DNA of 64,000 nt from Bacillota bacterium (GTDB taxonomy: Bacteria; Bacillota; Clostridia; DSM-8532). Below the pieces are notes generated by a model. It saw nothing but the letters and a program-made list of their open reading frames with translations. It was not told where the DNA came from and searched no databases. Positions within the stretch are counted from its first letter, which is position 1. Each line of letters begins with the position of its first letter. Positions 8,172 through 16,470 of the stretch are shown in pieces. The position numbers were made by a program, and so were the translations under genes. The stretch covers positions 1 to 64,000 of the forward strand of contig JAEZLR010000001.1 in NCBI GenBank assembly GCA_023415205.1, given 5' to 3'.

Positions 8172-8947
8172 TCACCCTCCTGAAACGCAATATTTAAAAG
8201 CCTGGTCCTGGTGATATACCCGGCACTCTCCAAAGTTCTTTTGCTGTTATGATTGTAGTACCAGCAGCCCGGAATCGGATCTGCACCCGCGGCACGGCAA
8301 ATATCTTTGAGATGAAGTATAATACTCCTTCCTACTCCTTTTTGTCTATGCTTTTCATTGGTAAACATGCCCGTACCTTTGCAATTCTTCATTATTACAT
8401 TGTCAACTATAATTCCCATACCTAAGAATTCGCCATTCTCACGCAATACATAAAGCTGCCCTTTTTTAATTCTTTCTTCGTGACGGTCAATAAAATCTTT
8501 GGTAATTGAAAGGATCTCAGGCAAATCCTCAAGTGTTGCCTGATGAAGCAATTCCCTGCTGTATACTGCTGGTTTTACAGGCTTGCCGCTATGCTCAATA
8601 AAGTAGGCATGCATATTGATTTTCTTATGGTTATCCAAACAAAGTGATAAGAATAATTCATCACAAGTCGGCACCAAAGCATTCCTAATATCAAAAACCT
8701 TCAGTACATCTGTAAATATAGTTTGCGCGCGCCTTAATTCTGATAACGACATGACAAATTGTGTCAGCATTTTATTACTGTGCACCCCGAAATAACCCAC
8801 ATGAGCGTCATCGATATAAATTGAGTATATTTCTGATTCAAGGATATGTTCTTCCAAAAAGTCATCATATCTTGATGACAACGAGTTAATATACATTTCA
8901 AGGAACTCATGGTTTTCTTTAAAAGACGATTTTACATATTTAGCCAT
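8168..8947 (-). CDS. GNAT-family N-acetyltransferase
   Basis: A 259-residue acetyltransferase. The GNAT core is in the C-terminal half: LYVLRENGEFLGMGIIVDN (beta 2-3), then GTGMFTNEKHRQKGVGRSI with the acetyl-CoA-binding R/QxxGxG/A loop, and a closing YYNHNSKRTLESAGY typical of the family. The N-terminal half has no recognised catalytic motif. The ATG at 8947 (MAKYV) has GGAG nine bases upstream; the ATG seven codons earlier has none. First gene of the three-gene operon. Confidence 0.85.
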   Translation of the reverse strand: MAKYVKSSFKENHEFLEMYINSLSSRYDDFLEEHILESEIYSIYIDDAHVGYFGVHSNKMLTQFVMSLSELRRAQTIFTDVLKVFDIRNALVPTCDELFLSLCLDNHKKINMHAYFIEHSGKPVKPAVYSRELLHQATLEDLPEILSITKDFIDRHEERIKKGQLYVLRENGEFLGMGIIVDNVIMKNCKGTGMFTNEKHRQKGVGRSIILHLKDICRAAGADPIPGCWYYNHNSKRTLESAGYITRTRLLNIAFQEGE

Positions 8948-9050
8948 TTGCAATCTCTCCATTTCCATTATTATTTACCCTCAAGACTTTCCAAGCTGTC
9001 TTCGAAACTTTACAATTTCTAAAGGTATTCCTTACGTTTAAGAAAGCAAC

Positions 9051-9076
9051 AAAAAAACACGCTACCAATGCGTGTT
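9051..9076 (-). terminator. Intrinsic terminator of the candidate ncRNA
   Basis: On the minus strand a 7-bp stem, AACACGC paired with GCGTGTT around a 7-nt loop, is followed by a run of T (A-run 9051-9056 on the plus strand). Confidence 0.75.
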
Positions 9077-9264
9077 GCTACTTGTTATATACACGATTCA
9101 GGTTGCTCGAAAGAAGCTGCATAGGCAACACAAACAAAACCTGTTACAAGGTATTTTGTGTACCTGTGCCGATATTTAGTTAGTCAAAAACCACCTCAAC
9201 ATTTTTTACAGACATTACAACAACTCCTTTCGCAAATTAAGCTAGTACTTGCAGCATACTGCAT
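9051..9264 (-). ncRNA. Candidate structured non-coding RNA, about 210 nt
   Basis: A leftward transcript is predicted from a consensus promoter (9271-9299) to an intrinsic terminator (9051-9076). The only small frame with a good site is 11 codons (AAAGGAG, then ATG, reading MSVKNVEVVFD and stop, about 9218-9183). The rest contains paired stretches, such as GTTGC/GCAAC and GGTA/TACC, as in a folded RNA. It does not look like tmRNA, RNase P or SRP RNA. A raiA-type RNA of Clostridia would fit the size, but this is only a suggestion made without any search. Confidence 0.5.
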
Positions 9265-9270
9265 CAATTT

Positions 9271-9299
9271 ATTATATGAGCGATTCCAAACATTGTCAA
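9271..9299 (-). promoter_or_regulatory. Consensus sigma-A promoter of the candidate ncRNA
   Basis: On the minus strand TTGACA (9299-9294), 17 bp, then TATAAT (9276-9271): a perfect vegetative promoter. The expected start is near 9264. No protein gene follows before the terminator. Confidence 0.8.
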
Positions 9300-9312
9300 C
9301 GGAGATTTTAAC

Positions 9313-9350
9313 AGGATCGAACCGAGACCTTATTCCTTACCATGGAATAG
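9313..9350 (-). pseudogene. Decayed tRNA-Thr-like sequence
   Basis: Read on the minus strand, this has an anticodon arm (TATTCC, loop ATGGTAA, GGAATA) with the Thr anticodon GGT, followed by AGGTCTCGGTTCGATCC, a T-arm-like part. The stem bases differ from those of the intact tRNA-Thr at 39650-39725 but still pair. A normal D arm and acceptor stem cannot be formed, so it looks like a decayed or partial tRNA gene. Confidence 0.5.
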
Positions 9351-9450
9351 TTTTAACCTGTAACAAATCCTTAAAAGGCTCTGAAAATCAAGGGTCTGTG
9401 CATTATCATTAATCTACCAAGTTAATCGGACTGCTAAAAATCATCTCGCC

Positions 9451-9570
9451 ATGCCCTTAGCTAGCCATCAGAGGAATCATGAGTGGTGTATCCGGCATCC
9501 CGATTTTGATTTGAAGGAACAGATTCTTGAACATTTTAAAATACTGATTTATGGTTTAGAAAAGAGGTAG
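9451..9570 (+). pseudogene. C-terminal protein remnant, possibly TetR-type regulator
   Basis: A short frame ends in HPDFDLKEQILEHFKILIY...EKR and a stop. The helical, charged tail resembles the C-terminus of TetR-family regulators, but nothing of a DNA-binding domain is present upstream and there is no ribosome binding site. It is probably the leftover end of a lost gene. The rest of 8948-9822 holds the candidate RNA, the tRNA-like sequence and A+T-rich DNA with small inverted repeats. Confidence 0.3.
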
Positions 9571-9745
9571 CCGCTTACGTAAAGTAATAGAGTCAAAAAT
9601 TAATCTTGTATAGTGGTAAATTTTTTGACACAATATAGAACTGAGAGTCCTTGCCCGTGCATCAGTTTCCAAGCCCTCTAGTTTTTGGACACCTGATGGT
9701 GTTCATCCTTCTATGCGGGCCATGCGCTGATAGCTAAATCCATAC

Positions 9746-9777
9746 TTGAGGTTTTACAGACAGTTTACTAACCTCAA
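9746..9777 (+). terminator. Hairpin plus T-run upstream of the LysR gene
   Basis: TTGAGGTT (9746-9753) and AACCTCAA (9770-9777) form an 8-bp perfect stem, followed by TGTTGTTTTTTTG. It has the form of an intrinsic terminator on the plus strand, 46 bp before the regulator start. It could insulate the regulator gene or act as a leader or operator; sequence does not decide. Confidence 0.45.
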
Positions 9778-9822
9778 TGTTGTTTTTTTGTTTCAATAAT
9801 GGTATCTAAGGGAGAGGCAGGT

Positions 9823-10692
9823 ATGAATTTATATAATCTTCAATATTTTCAGGTAGTGGCTCAGGAAAATCATATTACCCGTGCAGCACAAAAGCTTAAC
9901 ATTGCTCAGCCTGCTTTAAGCGTAATTATTTCAAAGCTGGAAAAAGAGTTGGGCGTACAGTTGTTTGACCGGGTGGGCAGACAAATAATTCTAAATGACT
10001 GTGGAAAAATACTACTGGAATACACGAATAATATTCTGGACAATTGGAACACTCTATGCATTAAGCTTGACCAGTATAGAGAAGATAACCAGCAGCAAAT
10101 AAAAATAGCTTCTACTGGCATTCTTTTTCCACAACGACTCATTCAGGATTTCAAGATGGAGCATCCCGACATCACAATAAAACAGTCAAATATTATGGTT
10201 GATGAGATCCTTAACTCATTGCTATGGCAAAACAGCGATTTTGTCATTTCATCTATCTTGGTCGATAATGACGAAGTAGAGTATCATTTTCTTCGTGACG
10301 AATCAATTTATTTATTAGCAAACAAAGACCATCCGCTCGTATCGCAAGAAGTTGTAAGCGTGCATGATCTTGAGGGTGAATCATTTATATCTTTGCCTGA
10401 AGGTTATGCATTTCGCCAAAGTATAGATGAATGGTTTAGTAGTAATTCTGTCAAACATAATGTCGTATTAGAGTGCTTTCCTTCACAGTTTTCGGATTAT
10501 GTGTCCCGGGGCATTGGGCTGGCTTTTGCCAGTGAATCAACTGTAAAATCAGGTATTTATCCGCCGGAGGTCATTCCTGTCCCTGTTTTCCCAGAACTAA
10601 AACGCAGTTTATATATCTTGTGGAAAAAAACACGCTCTTTCAGTCGTACCTGTAAAATCTTTCAGAAATACGCCATTAATTATGATATGTGA
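9823..10692 (+). CDS. LysR-family transcriptional regulator
   Basis: A 289-residue LysR protein. The N-terminal winged helix-turn-helix is clear (LQYFQVVAQENHITRAAQKL, then SVIISKLEKELGVQLFDR), followed by a linker helix and a periplasmic-binding-protein-like effector domain (about 90-289). The ATG at 9823 was chosen over one eight codons upstream because GGAGAGG precedes it and the protein then starts at the usual MNLYNLQYF. It lies directly before the catabolic operon, in the same direction, separated by a strong terminator, so it is the likely activator of that operon and perhaps of the facing transporter operon. The effector is unknown. Confidence 0.93.
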   Translation: MNLYNLQYFQVVAQENHITRAAQKLNIAQPALSVIISKLEKELGVQLFDRVGRQIILNDCGKILLEYTNNILDNWNTLCIKLDQYREDNQQQIKIASTGILFPQRLIQDFKMEHPDITIKQSNIMVDEILNSLLWQNSDFVISSILVDNDEVEYHFLRDESIYLLANKDHPLVSQEVVSVHDLEGESFISLPEGYAFRQSIDEWFSSNSVKHNVVLECFPSQFSDYVSRGIGLAFASESTVKSGIYPPEVIPVPVFPELKRSLYILWKKTRSFSRTCKIFQKYAINYDM

Positions 10693-10712
10693 ATATTGAT
10701 CTTTATAGCTAT

Positions 10713-10740
10713 ATCCACCTGCTCATAAGAGCAGGTGGAT
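10713..10740 (+). terminator. Intrinsic terminator after the LysR gene
   Basis: A 12-bp perfect stem (ATCCACCTGCTC with its complement, ATAA loop) is followed by TTTTTTG. It separates the regulator from the catabolic operon. Confidence 0.9.
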
Positions 10741-10785
10741 TTTTTGTTTATATAAAAAATCGTATAAGTGGCTGCGAAAGCCATA

Positions 10786-10815
10786 TTGGAATTCCAAAAA
10801 ACGAGTTGATATAAT
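10786..10815 (+). promoter_or_regulatory. Promoter of the catabolic operon with overlapping palindrome
   Basis: TTGGAA (10786-10791) and an extended -10, TGATATAAT (TATAAT 10810-10815), are 18 bp apart. The -35 lies inside the perfect 12-bp palindrome TTGGAATTCCAA (10786-10797), a plausible operator. The carboxyltransferase gene starts 61 bp downstream. Confidence 0.6.
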
Positions 10816-10876
10816 TTTAGTAAGATGCAAAATTAAAGTCAATAAATACCATAAGATAGAGAGGATGCGTTATTAA

Positions 10877-12427
10877 GTGAACCCTAAAATTAAGGACTGG
10901 CTTGAAAAAAAGGCCGTTTTGGAAAAGGGTGGTGGTGATGCCGCCATACAAAAGCAGCATCAAAAAGGTAAGCTCACGGCCCGCGAACGCCTGAATCTAC
11001 TATTTGATTCCGGTTCTTTTAATGAATTGGGACTATTCGTTAAACACCGCAGCACCGATTTTGGTATGGCGGAAAAAACGATTGCCGGAGACGGCTGCAT
11101 TGTAGGCTTTGGAAAAGTAAATGGACGAACAGTATATGCTTACGCCCATGATTTTACCGCATCTGGAGGAACACTCGGTGAGATGCATTGCTTAAAAATC
11201 AATCATATAATCAAAATGGCTATTGAAAACGGCTGTCCTTGCATCTCACTGAATGATAGCGGTGGAGGTAGAATTCAAGAGCCTGTTATAAGTGAAAATG
11301 CCTTTGAAATTTTTCATTTAAATGTTACTGCCTCGGGTTGGATACCTCAAATTTCTGCAATAATGGGTCCAAATGCAGGAGGACCGGCTTATTCGCCCGC
11401 CCTTACAGATTTTGTTATTTGTGTTGATAAAACAAGTCAGATGTTCCTTACCGGCCCAGCTGTCATTAAGCAGGTAACAGGCGAGGACGTTGATGTTGAA
11501 ACACTGGGAGGAGCAGTAACACACAATACTGTCTCCGGGGTTGGACATATGCTGGCTAAAGACGACAAACATTGCATTGAACTTATTAAATATTTACTTG
11601 GTTTTCTTCCGCAAAATGCAGATGATAAACCTCCCAAATATTTATGCGACGATGATATTTATAGAGTTGCACCTGAATTAGATGATATTATACCTGAAAA
11701 CATTAAACGCACCTATGATGTCAAAAAAATCATAGCAGCTATAGTCGATAATGGCGAATACCTGGAACACATGCCGCTATATGCCCCGAATCTCGTAACA
11801 GCATTGGCTCGTCTAAATGGCAAGACTATTGGTATTGTAGCAAATCAACCTAATCATTTGGCAGGTTGCATAGATATAAATGCCTCCGATAAAGGTGCAC
11901 GTTTTATTAGAATTTGTGACTCATTCAATGTCCCACTTGTTTATCTTGTAGATGTACCTGGATTCTTGCCGGGCATTGAGCAGGAATATGGCGGAATTAT
12001 CCGTCACGGCGCAAAAATGGTATATGCTTGCAGCGAGGCAACCGTACCTAAAATCACAATAACTCTGAACAAAAACTATGGCGGTGCCACTGCTGCCATG
12101 TGCGCCAAGGAGTTGGCATGTGACGCAAATTTTATGTGGCCAACAGGACATGACATGGTAATGGGTGCTGAAGGAGCAGTAAATGTTGTATTTCGTAAAG
12201 AGCTGGATGCTCTTCCTCCTGAGAAGAGAGAGAAAGCACGACAGGCCTTCATAAAGGAATATCGTGACAAATATGAAAATCCCTATCTTTCGGTCAGCAT
12301 GATGGAAAATGATGCAATCATCCGCCCTAGGCAGACGAGGCAGGTTCTTATTCAGACTCTGGAAGCATTGGAAAATAAAAAAGTATTGCCTAAGGTTAAT
12401 AAAAAACATGGAAATATGCCGGTCTAA
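10877..12427 (+). CDS. Acyl-CoA carboxyltransferase subunit (MmdA/PccB-like)
   Basis: A 516-residue carboxyltransferase of the crotonase-like fold, which moves CO2 between biotin and an acyl-CoA (propionyl-, methylmalonyl- or glutaconyl-CoA class). The opening KGKLTARERLNLLFDSGSF, the first oxyanion/CoA region DFTASGGTLGEMH and NDSGGGRIQEPV, and the second half LVDVPGFLPGIEQEYGGII, then HGAKMVYACSEATVPKITI are all conserved, and length is normal. The start is GTG; a GAGAGG site lies 12 bp upstream. No biotin carrier, biotin carboxylase or sodium-pump subunit is near, so partners must lie elsewhere or the enzyme works differently here. First gene of the operon. Confidence 0.93.
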   Translation: MNPKIKDWLEKKAVLEKGGGDAAIQKQHQKGKLTARERLNLLFDSGSFNELGLFVKHRSTDFGMAEKTIAGDGCIVGFGKVNGRTVYAYAHDFTASGGTLGEMHCLKINHIIKMAIENGCPCISLNDSGGGRIQEPVISENAFEIFHLNVTASGWIPQISAIMGPNAGGPAYSPALTDFVICVDKTSQMFLTGPAVIKQVTGEDVDVETLGGAVTHNTVSGVGHMLAKDDKHCIELIKYLLGFLPQNADDKPPKYLCDDDIYRVAPELDDIIPENIKRTYDVKKIIAAIVDNGEYLEHMPLYAPNLVTALARLNGKTIGIVANQPNHLAGCIDINASDKGARFIRICDSFNVPLVYLVDVPGFLPGIEQEYGGIIRHGAKMVYACSEATVPKITITLNKNYGGATAAMCAKELACDANFMWPTGHDMVMGAEGAVNVVFRKELDALPPEKREKARQAFIKEYRDKYENPYLSVSMMENDAIIRPRQTRQVLIQTLEALENKKVLPKVNKKHGNMPV

Positions 12428-12457
12428 TTAGTTTATATTCAAGGGGGAGTACAGGCT

Positions 12458-13231
12458 ATGGCTAGAAAAATTGCAATCGTAACTGGTTCCAGAAGAGGTA
12501 TCGGTAAGGGTATTGCCATTGAATTAGGCAAAATGGGGTACTACATAATCCTTAGTGCTACAGTTCCGGATGCAGATGAAGTGGTTGAGGAGTTAAACAC
12601 ACTCGGGGTTGAATGTGAGTACATCCAATGTAATGTTTCAAGTGCCGATGCCCGCAAGAACCTTATAGAATCTGTGTGTGACAAACATGATAGGCTTGAT
12701 GTCTTGGTAAACAACGCCGGTGTAGCACCAAAAGTGAAGACAGACATTCTGGATTTAGGTGTGGAAAGCTATGACTATGTTTTGAACACGAATGCCCGAT
12801 CTATGTTTTTTATGGCTCAACTAGCCGCTAACCGTATGATTGCTATGCAGCAAAAAGCTTTAGAGGATTATCACCCTCGTATCATTAATATCTCTTCTGT
12901 ATCTGCCTATGCTGCTTCAGTAAACAGAGGCGAATACTGCATATCCAAGGCCGCAATATCAATGATTACACAGCTTTTTGCAGCTCGTTTAGGCGAATAC
13001 AACATACCTGTATTCGAGGTTCGACCCGGATTCATACTCACAGATATGATGGCTCCAGAGTCCAGAGAGAAATTCAGCGATCTGATTAATAAGGGCATCA
13101 CGCCTATTCGTCGCTTCGGTGAGCCGAAAGATATCGGTGATGCAGTAGCCGCTTTATGTAGTGGCCGGCTGGATTTCGCTACTGGACAAGTTATTGATGC
13201 AGATGGCGGTTTTAATATCCGCATTTTATAA
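12458..13231 (+). CDS. SDR-family oxidoreductase
   Basis: A 257-residue classical short-chain dehydrogenase/reductase that interconverts an alcohol and a ketone with NAD(P). It has the cofactor motif TGSRRGIG (9-16), NNAG (85-88), the catalytic serine in NISSVSA, and Y160-x3-K164, with the closing GQVIDADGGFNI. A GGGGGAG site precedes the ATG and the gap to the carboxyltransferase gene is 30 bp. It resembles 3-oxoacyl-ACP reductases and sugar dehydrogenases equally; context suggests oxidation of a sugar or aglycone hydroxyl. Confidence 0.92.
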   Translation: MARKIAIVTGSRRGIGKGIAIELGKMGYYIILSATVPDADEVVEELNTLGVECEYIQCNVSSADARKNLIESVCDKHDRLDVLVNNAGVAPKVKTDILDLGVESYDYVLNTNARSMFFMAQLAANRMIAMQQKALEDYHPRIINISSVSAYAASVNRGEYCISKAAISMITQLFAARLGEYNIPVFEVRPGFILTDMMAPESREKFSDLINKGITPIRRFGEPKDIGDAVAALCSGRLDFATGQVIDADGGFNIRIL

Positions 13232-13270
13232 CCAACCAATATACCCATATATAAAGGAGGGTTAACTATT

Positions 13271-14311
13271 ATGAGTATTGAAACTCCAATAATTAAAAAA
13301 GTAAAAAATGCTCTGATGAGTATTCAACGGCGCAGTTGGGAACAAGGGGAGGCTATGCAAGCACTGCTTGAGCTGCGTGATTATGATACTATGATTACTT
13401 TTGCCAGAGAGGCATCGTATATCCGGTTGGATGATGGGCGCACTACCCTGACAACCGAATGGGAAAAAGGAACTGTAACTGATACCTGCGCTTGCGGGGA
13501 AGCACTAATGCTTGCATCCCGACTGACTGGCGACAGATTAATAACTGAGACTTATGAAGCTTTATTAGAATATACTCTCCATAAAGCAAAACGCAACGCA
13601 GAAGGTATCCTTTATCACATGACTCAGGCTCCCGAATTCTGGGTGGATTCCATTTACATGATGCCTCCTTTTTTGGCTGCAGCAGGCTATCCTGAAGAAG
13701 CTGTTAAACAAATAAACGGTTATTGGAATGCACTATATGACCCTGAAATAAAGATGTTGAATTGGATTTGGAATGACCAGACAAAAGAATTCGTCCGCAA
13801 ACACCATCGCAGCATTTGCACAGGATATGCGGCAGTTGGGATAGTAAAAGTAGCCGCAGCCTTACCTTATACCATGAAAAAGGATAAGGATGATCTTATG
13901 GCTAAGGGTAAAATCGTAATTGATTCAATCCTTAAGTATATTGATGACGATGGTGTATGTCACGACACCTTAGATAATCCTGAAAGTATTATTGGTATCA
14001 ATGCAGTGAGTATGGTAACTACAGCTATCTATCGAGCTGTCACGGCTGGTTATATGCGCAGCTACATAGAAATTGCCGATAAGCTCAGATCTTTATTACA
14101 CTCAAAAATTGACCCTTATGGCTTTTTATATGGGGTATGCGGTGTACCGAACAATAATAAAACAGGTATTTCTGCAAATGGTCAATCGTTCTTCCTTCAG
14201 ATGGAAGCAGCCTATTATAACTACAAAGCGACAGATCCCGAGGCCTGGCATAACCAAATGTTCAAAGATAATCCAACGAAACACAGTGACTACATGGGTG
14301 TAATATCATAA
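13271..14311 (+). CDS. GH88/GH105-type glycoside hydrolase
   Basis: A 346-residue protein of the alpha6/alpha6 barrel type seen in unsaturated glucuronyl and rhamnogalacturonyl hydrolases. The best signature is YHMTQAPEFWVDSIYMMPPF (about residues 115-134), matching the Wx-D-xxxM stretch with the catalytic Asp (here D126) of YteR-like enzymes. It lacks a signal peptide, so the substrate is hydrolysed in the cytoplasm after import. AAAGGAGGG precedes the ATG. Such enzymes hydrate an unsaturated uronate; whether that holds here is unknown, because no polysaccharide lyase is nearby. Another glycoside is possible. Confidence 0.8.
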   Translation: MSIETPIIKKVKNALMSIQRRSWEQGEAMQALLELRDYDTMITFAREASYIRLDDGRTTLTTEWEKGTVTDTCACGEALMLASRLTGDRLITETYEALLEYTLHKAKRNAEGILYHMTQAPEFWVDSIYMMPPFLAAAGYPEEAVKQINGYWNALYDPEIKMLNWIWNDQTKEFVRKHHRSICTGYAAVGIVKVAAALPYTMKKDKDDLMAKGKIVIDSILKYIDDDGVCHDTLDNPESIIGINAVSMVTTAIYRAVTAGYMRSYIEIADKLRSLLHSKIDPYGFLYGVCGVPNNNKTGISANGQSFFLQMEAAYYNYKATDPEAWHNQMFKDNPTKHSDYMGVIS

Positions 14312-14331
14312 TCACAGTTAGGAGAAATACG

Positions 14332-15687
14332 ATGAAACAGATGTATGACTTTAAGTATGGAACTCTACAGGAGTTGCAAGAAAAGGCAACCGAGCTGGGA
14401 GCAAACCTTCCTCTTAATGATAATACCTCAATACTTAACACTCCGTTCAAAATCGGAGAAACTATAATTAAAAATCGAATGGGTGTTGCTCCTATGGAGG
14501 GTGTAGACTCAGAGCCTGACGGTACGCCCGGGGAACTGACCTTCAGACGGTATAGACGTTTTGCAGAAGGTGGTGCCGGTTTGATATGGTTTGAGTCGGT
14601 CTCTATTGTTCAGGAGGGACGAAGCAGTCCAAAACAATTGCTTTTAACCAAGAATACTCTGCCTGCCTACCAACGCCTGACCGAACAGATAAAAGAAGAT
14701 GGCATGAAAAAGAATGGGTTCGCTCCATACCTGGTGATGCAAGCAAATCATAGCGGACGTTATTCCCGCCCTGATTCTCCTCTCAAACCCGAACCGTTGA
14801 TTGCCTTCAGAAACCCTTATTTAGAGAAAGCATCCCCTTTGGACGATTCACGAATTGTGTCTGATGACTATCTGAAGCACCTCGAAGAAGCCTTTGGAGA
14901 AGGAGCTGAATTGGCTAAAAAAGCCGGTTTTGATGCAGTTGATATTAAATGTTGTCACGGTTACCTGCTGGCCGAACTGGCAGGTGCTTTTACGCGGAGT
15001 GGCAATTATGGCGGCAGCTTTGATAACCGTTTTCGTTTGTTCTTCAACGCTATAAAAAATGCTCAACAGGTACAAAGCGAAACTTTCCAGGTTTTGGCAA
15101 GAGTTGGGGTATATGATAACATCCCCTATCCATACGGATTTGGAATGTCCAGTGATGGTAATTTAACAATGGATCTCAGTGAGCCCTTAAAACTTATGGA
15201 GATATTACATTCTAAGCTGGGCGTGCCCTTTGTTAATATTACTGTTGGTGATCCACATTATGACGCTTATGTGACCCGCCCATTTAATAACGAGATTAAA
15301 TTTGAAGCAAAGGAAGATCCTTTGTTGGGTGTAGCACGTATCTTTGGCGTAGCCTCTGAAATAAAGAATGCTTTTCCGGCTTTAAAAGTATCAGCCTCTG
15401 CCCCCAGTTATCTGCGCCAATTTGCTCCCAACCTGGCAGCAGGCGCAATCAGCAAAGGCTTTTGCGATCATGTGTGCTTTGGACGTCTTTCATTTGCCAA
15501 TCCATCTTTTGCAAATGATATATGTCATAATGGCAATTTAACAAGCAAGCAAAGCTGTCTAGCATGCAGCAAATGCAGTGAGTTGATTCGTGCTGGTGAA
15601 TGGACAGGCTGTGTCATTCATGACAAAGATGTTTACCTTCCGATATACCAGCATCTCAGAGAAAAGCAATTAAAAAATACTATTTGA
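14332..15687 (+). CDS. Fe-S flavin oxidoreductase of the Old Yellow Enzyme family
   Basis: A 451-residue NADH:flavin oxidoreductase/2,4-dienoyl-CoA reductase-type TIM barrel with FMN. The barrel shows NRMGVAPMEGVDSEPDG, LVMQANHSGRYSRP, the family motif AGFDAVDIKCCHGYLLAELAG and the end CFGRLSFANPSFANDI. After it come C409, C412, C415 and C427 (Cx2Cx2Cx11C), a 4Fe-4S pattern one residue tighter than the Cx2Cx3Cx11C of dienoyl-CoA reductases. The C-terminal FAD/NAD(P) domain of the long forms is missing. It probably reduces an activated C=C bond. It lies 20 bp after the hydrolase gene. Confidence 0.88.
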   Translation: MKQMYDFKYGTLQELQEKATELGANLPLNDNTSILNTPFKIGETIIKNRMGVAPMEGVDSEPDGTPGELTFRRYRRFAEGGAGLIWFESVSIVQEGRSSPKQLLLTKNTLPAYQRLTEQIKEDGMKKNGFAPYLVMQANHSGRYSRPDSPLKPEPLIAFRNPYLEKASPLDDSRIVSDDYLKHLEEAFGEGAELAKKAGFDAVDIKCCHGYLLAELAGAFTRSGNYGGSFDNRFRLFFNAIKNAQQVQSETFQVLARVGVYDNIPYPYGFGMSSDGNLTMDLSEPLKLMEILHSKLGVPFVNITVGDPHYDAYVTRPFNNEIKFEAKEDPLLGVARIFGVASEIKNAFPALKVSASAPSYLRQFAPNLAAGAISKGFCDHVCFGRLSFANPSFANDICHNGNLTSKQSCLACSKCSELIRAGEWTGCVIHDKDVYLPIYQHLREKQLKNTI

Positions 15688-15764
15688 TAATACCTCACAC
15701 TATTTGATCAAGAAATATCACAATAACGAAGCATCATATTAAGTATAGAAAAGGTGAGTTTTAT

Positions 15765-16439
15765 ATGTTATATAACGGTGTAGATCTGGCTAGAATGATT
15801 GACAGTACGCACATAAAAACCCTGGCAACAAAGGCTGAGCTTGATGAAATGATTACTCAAGCCAAGGAATATAACTTTTTCGCCATCAACGGTCCTGCAT
15901 GCTACTTTCCCTACCTTGTAGAAAGCCTTAAAGGAACCCATACCAACCCCGGATTTGGCTGTTGTCGATGGAGCGGCGCTGATCCGACACATATTAAAGT
16001 GGCGGCTGCCACCTGGGCTATTGAGCACGGTGCACAGGAAATTGATATGGTGATGAACCAAAGCTATCTCGTATCCGGACTTTATGACGAAGCCGAGGCT
16101 GATATCCATGCAGTAAAAAAGGCAATCGGAGACAAGGCTCTTAAGGTAATCATTGAATGCCCTCTTCATGACGATGCTACCATTCTCAAGGCCGCAGATA
16201 TTATTGTATCAGCAGGAGCTGACTGCGTCAAAACTTGCTCAGGAACAGAAGGGCCTGTTACTCTTCATCATGTGGAGTTGATTGCCAAGGCAGTTAAAGG
16301 AACTGGCGTATGGATAAAGGCTGCGGGCGGTATACGCGATATTGAAACTGTTGATAAAATGATCGATTTGGGTGTGGCACGTTTTGGTATCGGATACAGA
16401 TATGCCAAGATTATTTGTGACGCAGCGAATAACCGTTGA
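15765..16439 (+). CDS. deoC: Deoxyribose-phosphate aldolase-like enzyme
   Basis: A 224-residue class I aldolase of the DeoC/LacD fold. The two active-site lysines and the aspartate are kept: D94 in EIDMVMN, Schiff-base K156 in DCVKTCSG and K185 in WIKAAGGIRD. The usual VKTSTGF is altered to VKTCSGT, and IxxT after KVIIE is Cys-Pro, so the natural substrate may differ from deoxyribose 5-phosphate. An AAAGGTGAG site lies before the ATG. With the FGGY kinase next door, a kinase-then-aldolase route from a ketose or deoxysugar to a triose phosphate plus an aldehyde is likely. Confidence 0.88.
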   Translation: MLYNGVDLARMIDSTHIKTLATKAELDEMITQAKEYNFFAINGPACYFPYLVESLKGTHTNPGFGCCRWSGADPTHIKVAAATWAIEHGAQEIDMVMNQSYLVSGLYDEAEADIHAVKKAIGDKALKVIIECPLHDDATILKAADIIVSAGADCVKTCSGTEGPVTLHHVELIAKAVKGTGVWIKAAGGIRDIETVDKMIDLGVARFGIGYRYAKIICDAANNR

Positions 16440-16470
16440 AGAATTTAATTTATAATACGGAGGAACGGCA

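Noticed and set aside
9158..9412. 84-codon plus-strand frame in the 9 kb intergenic region
   Set aside because: It has no ribosome binding site and runs opposite the promoter, candidate RNA and tRNA-like sequence, which explain the region better.
11921..12409. 162-codon frame on the minus strand inside the carboxyltransferase gene
   Set aside because: It is opposite a conserved catalytic region, is Cys/Phe-rich and lacks a ribosome site.
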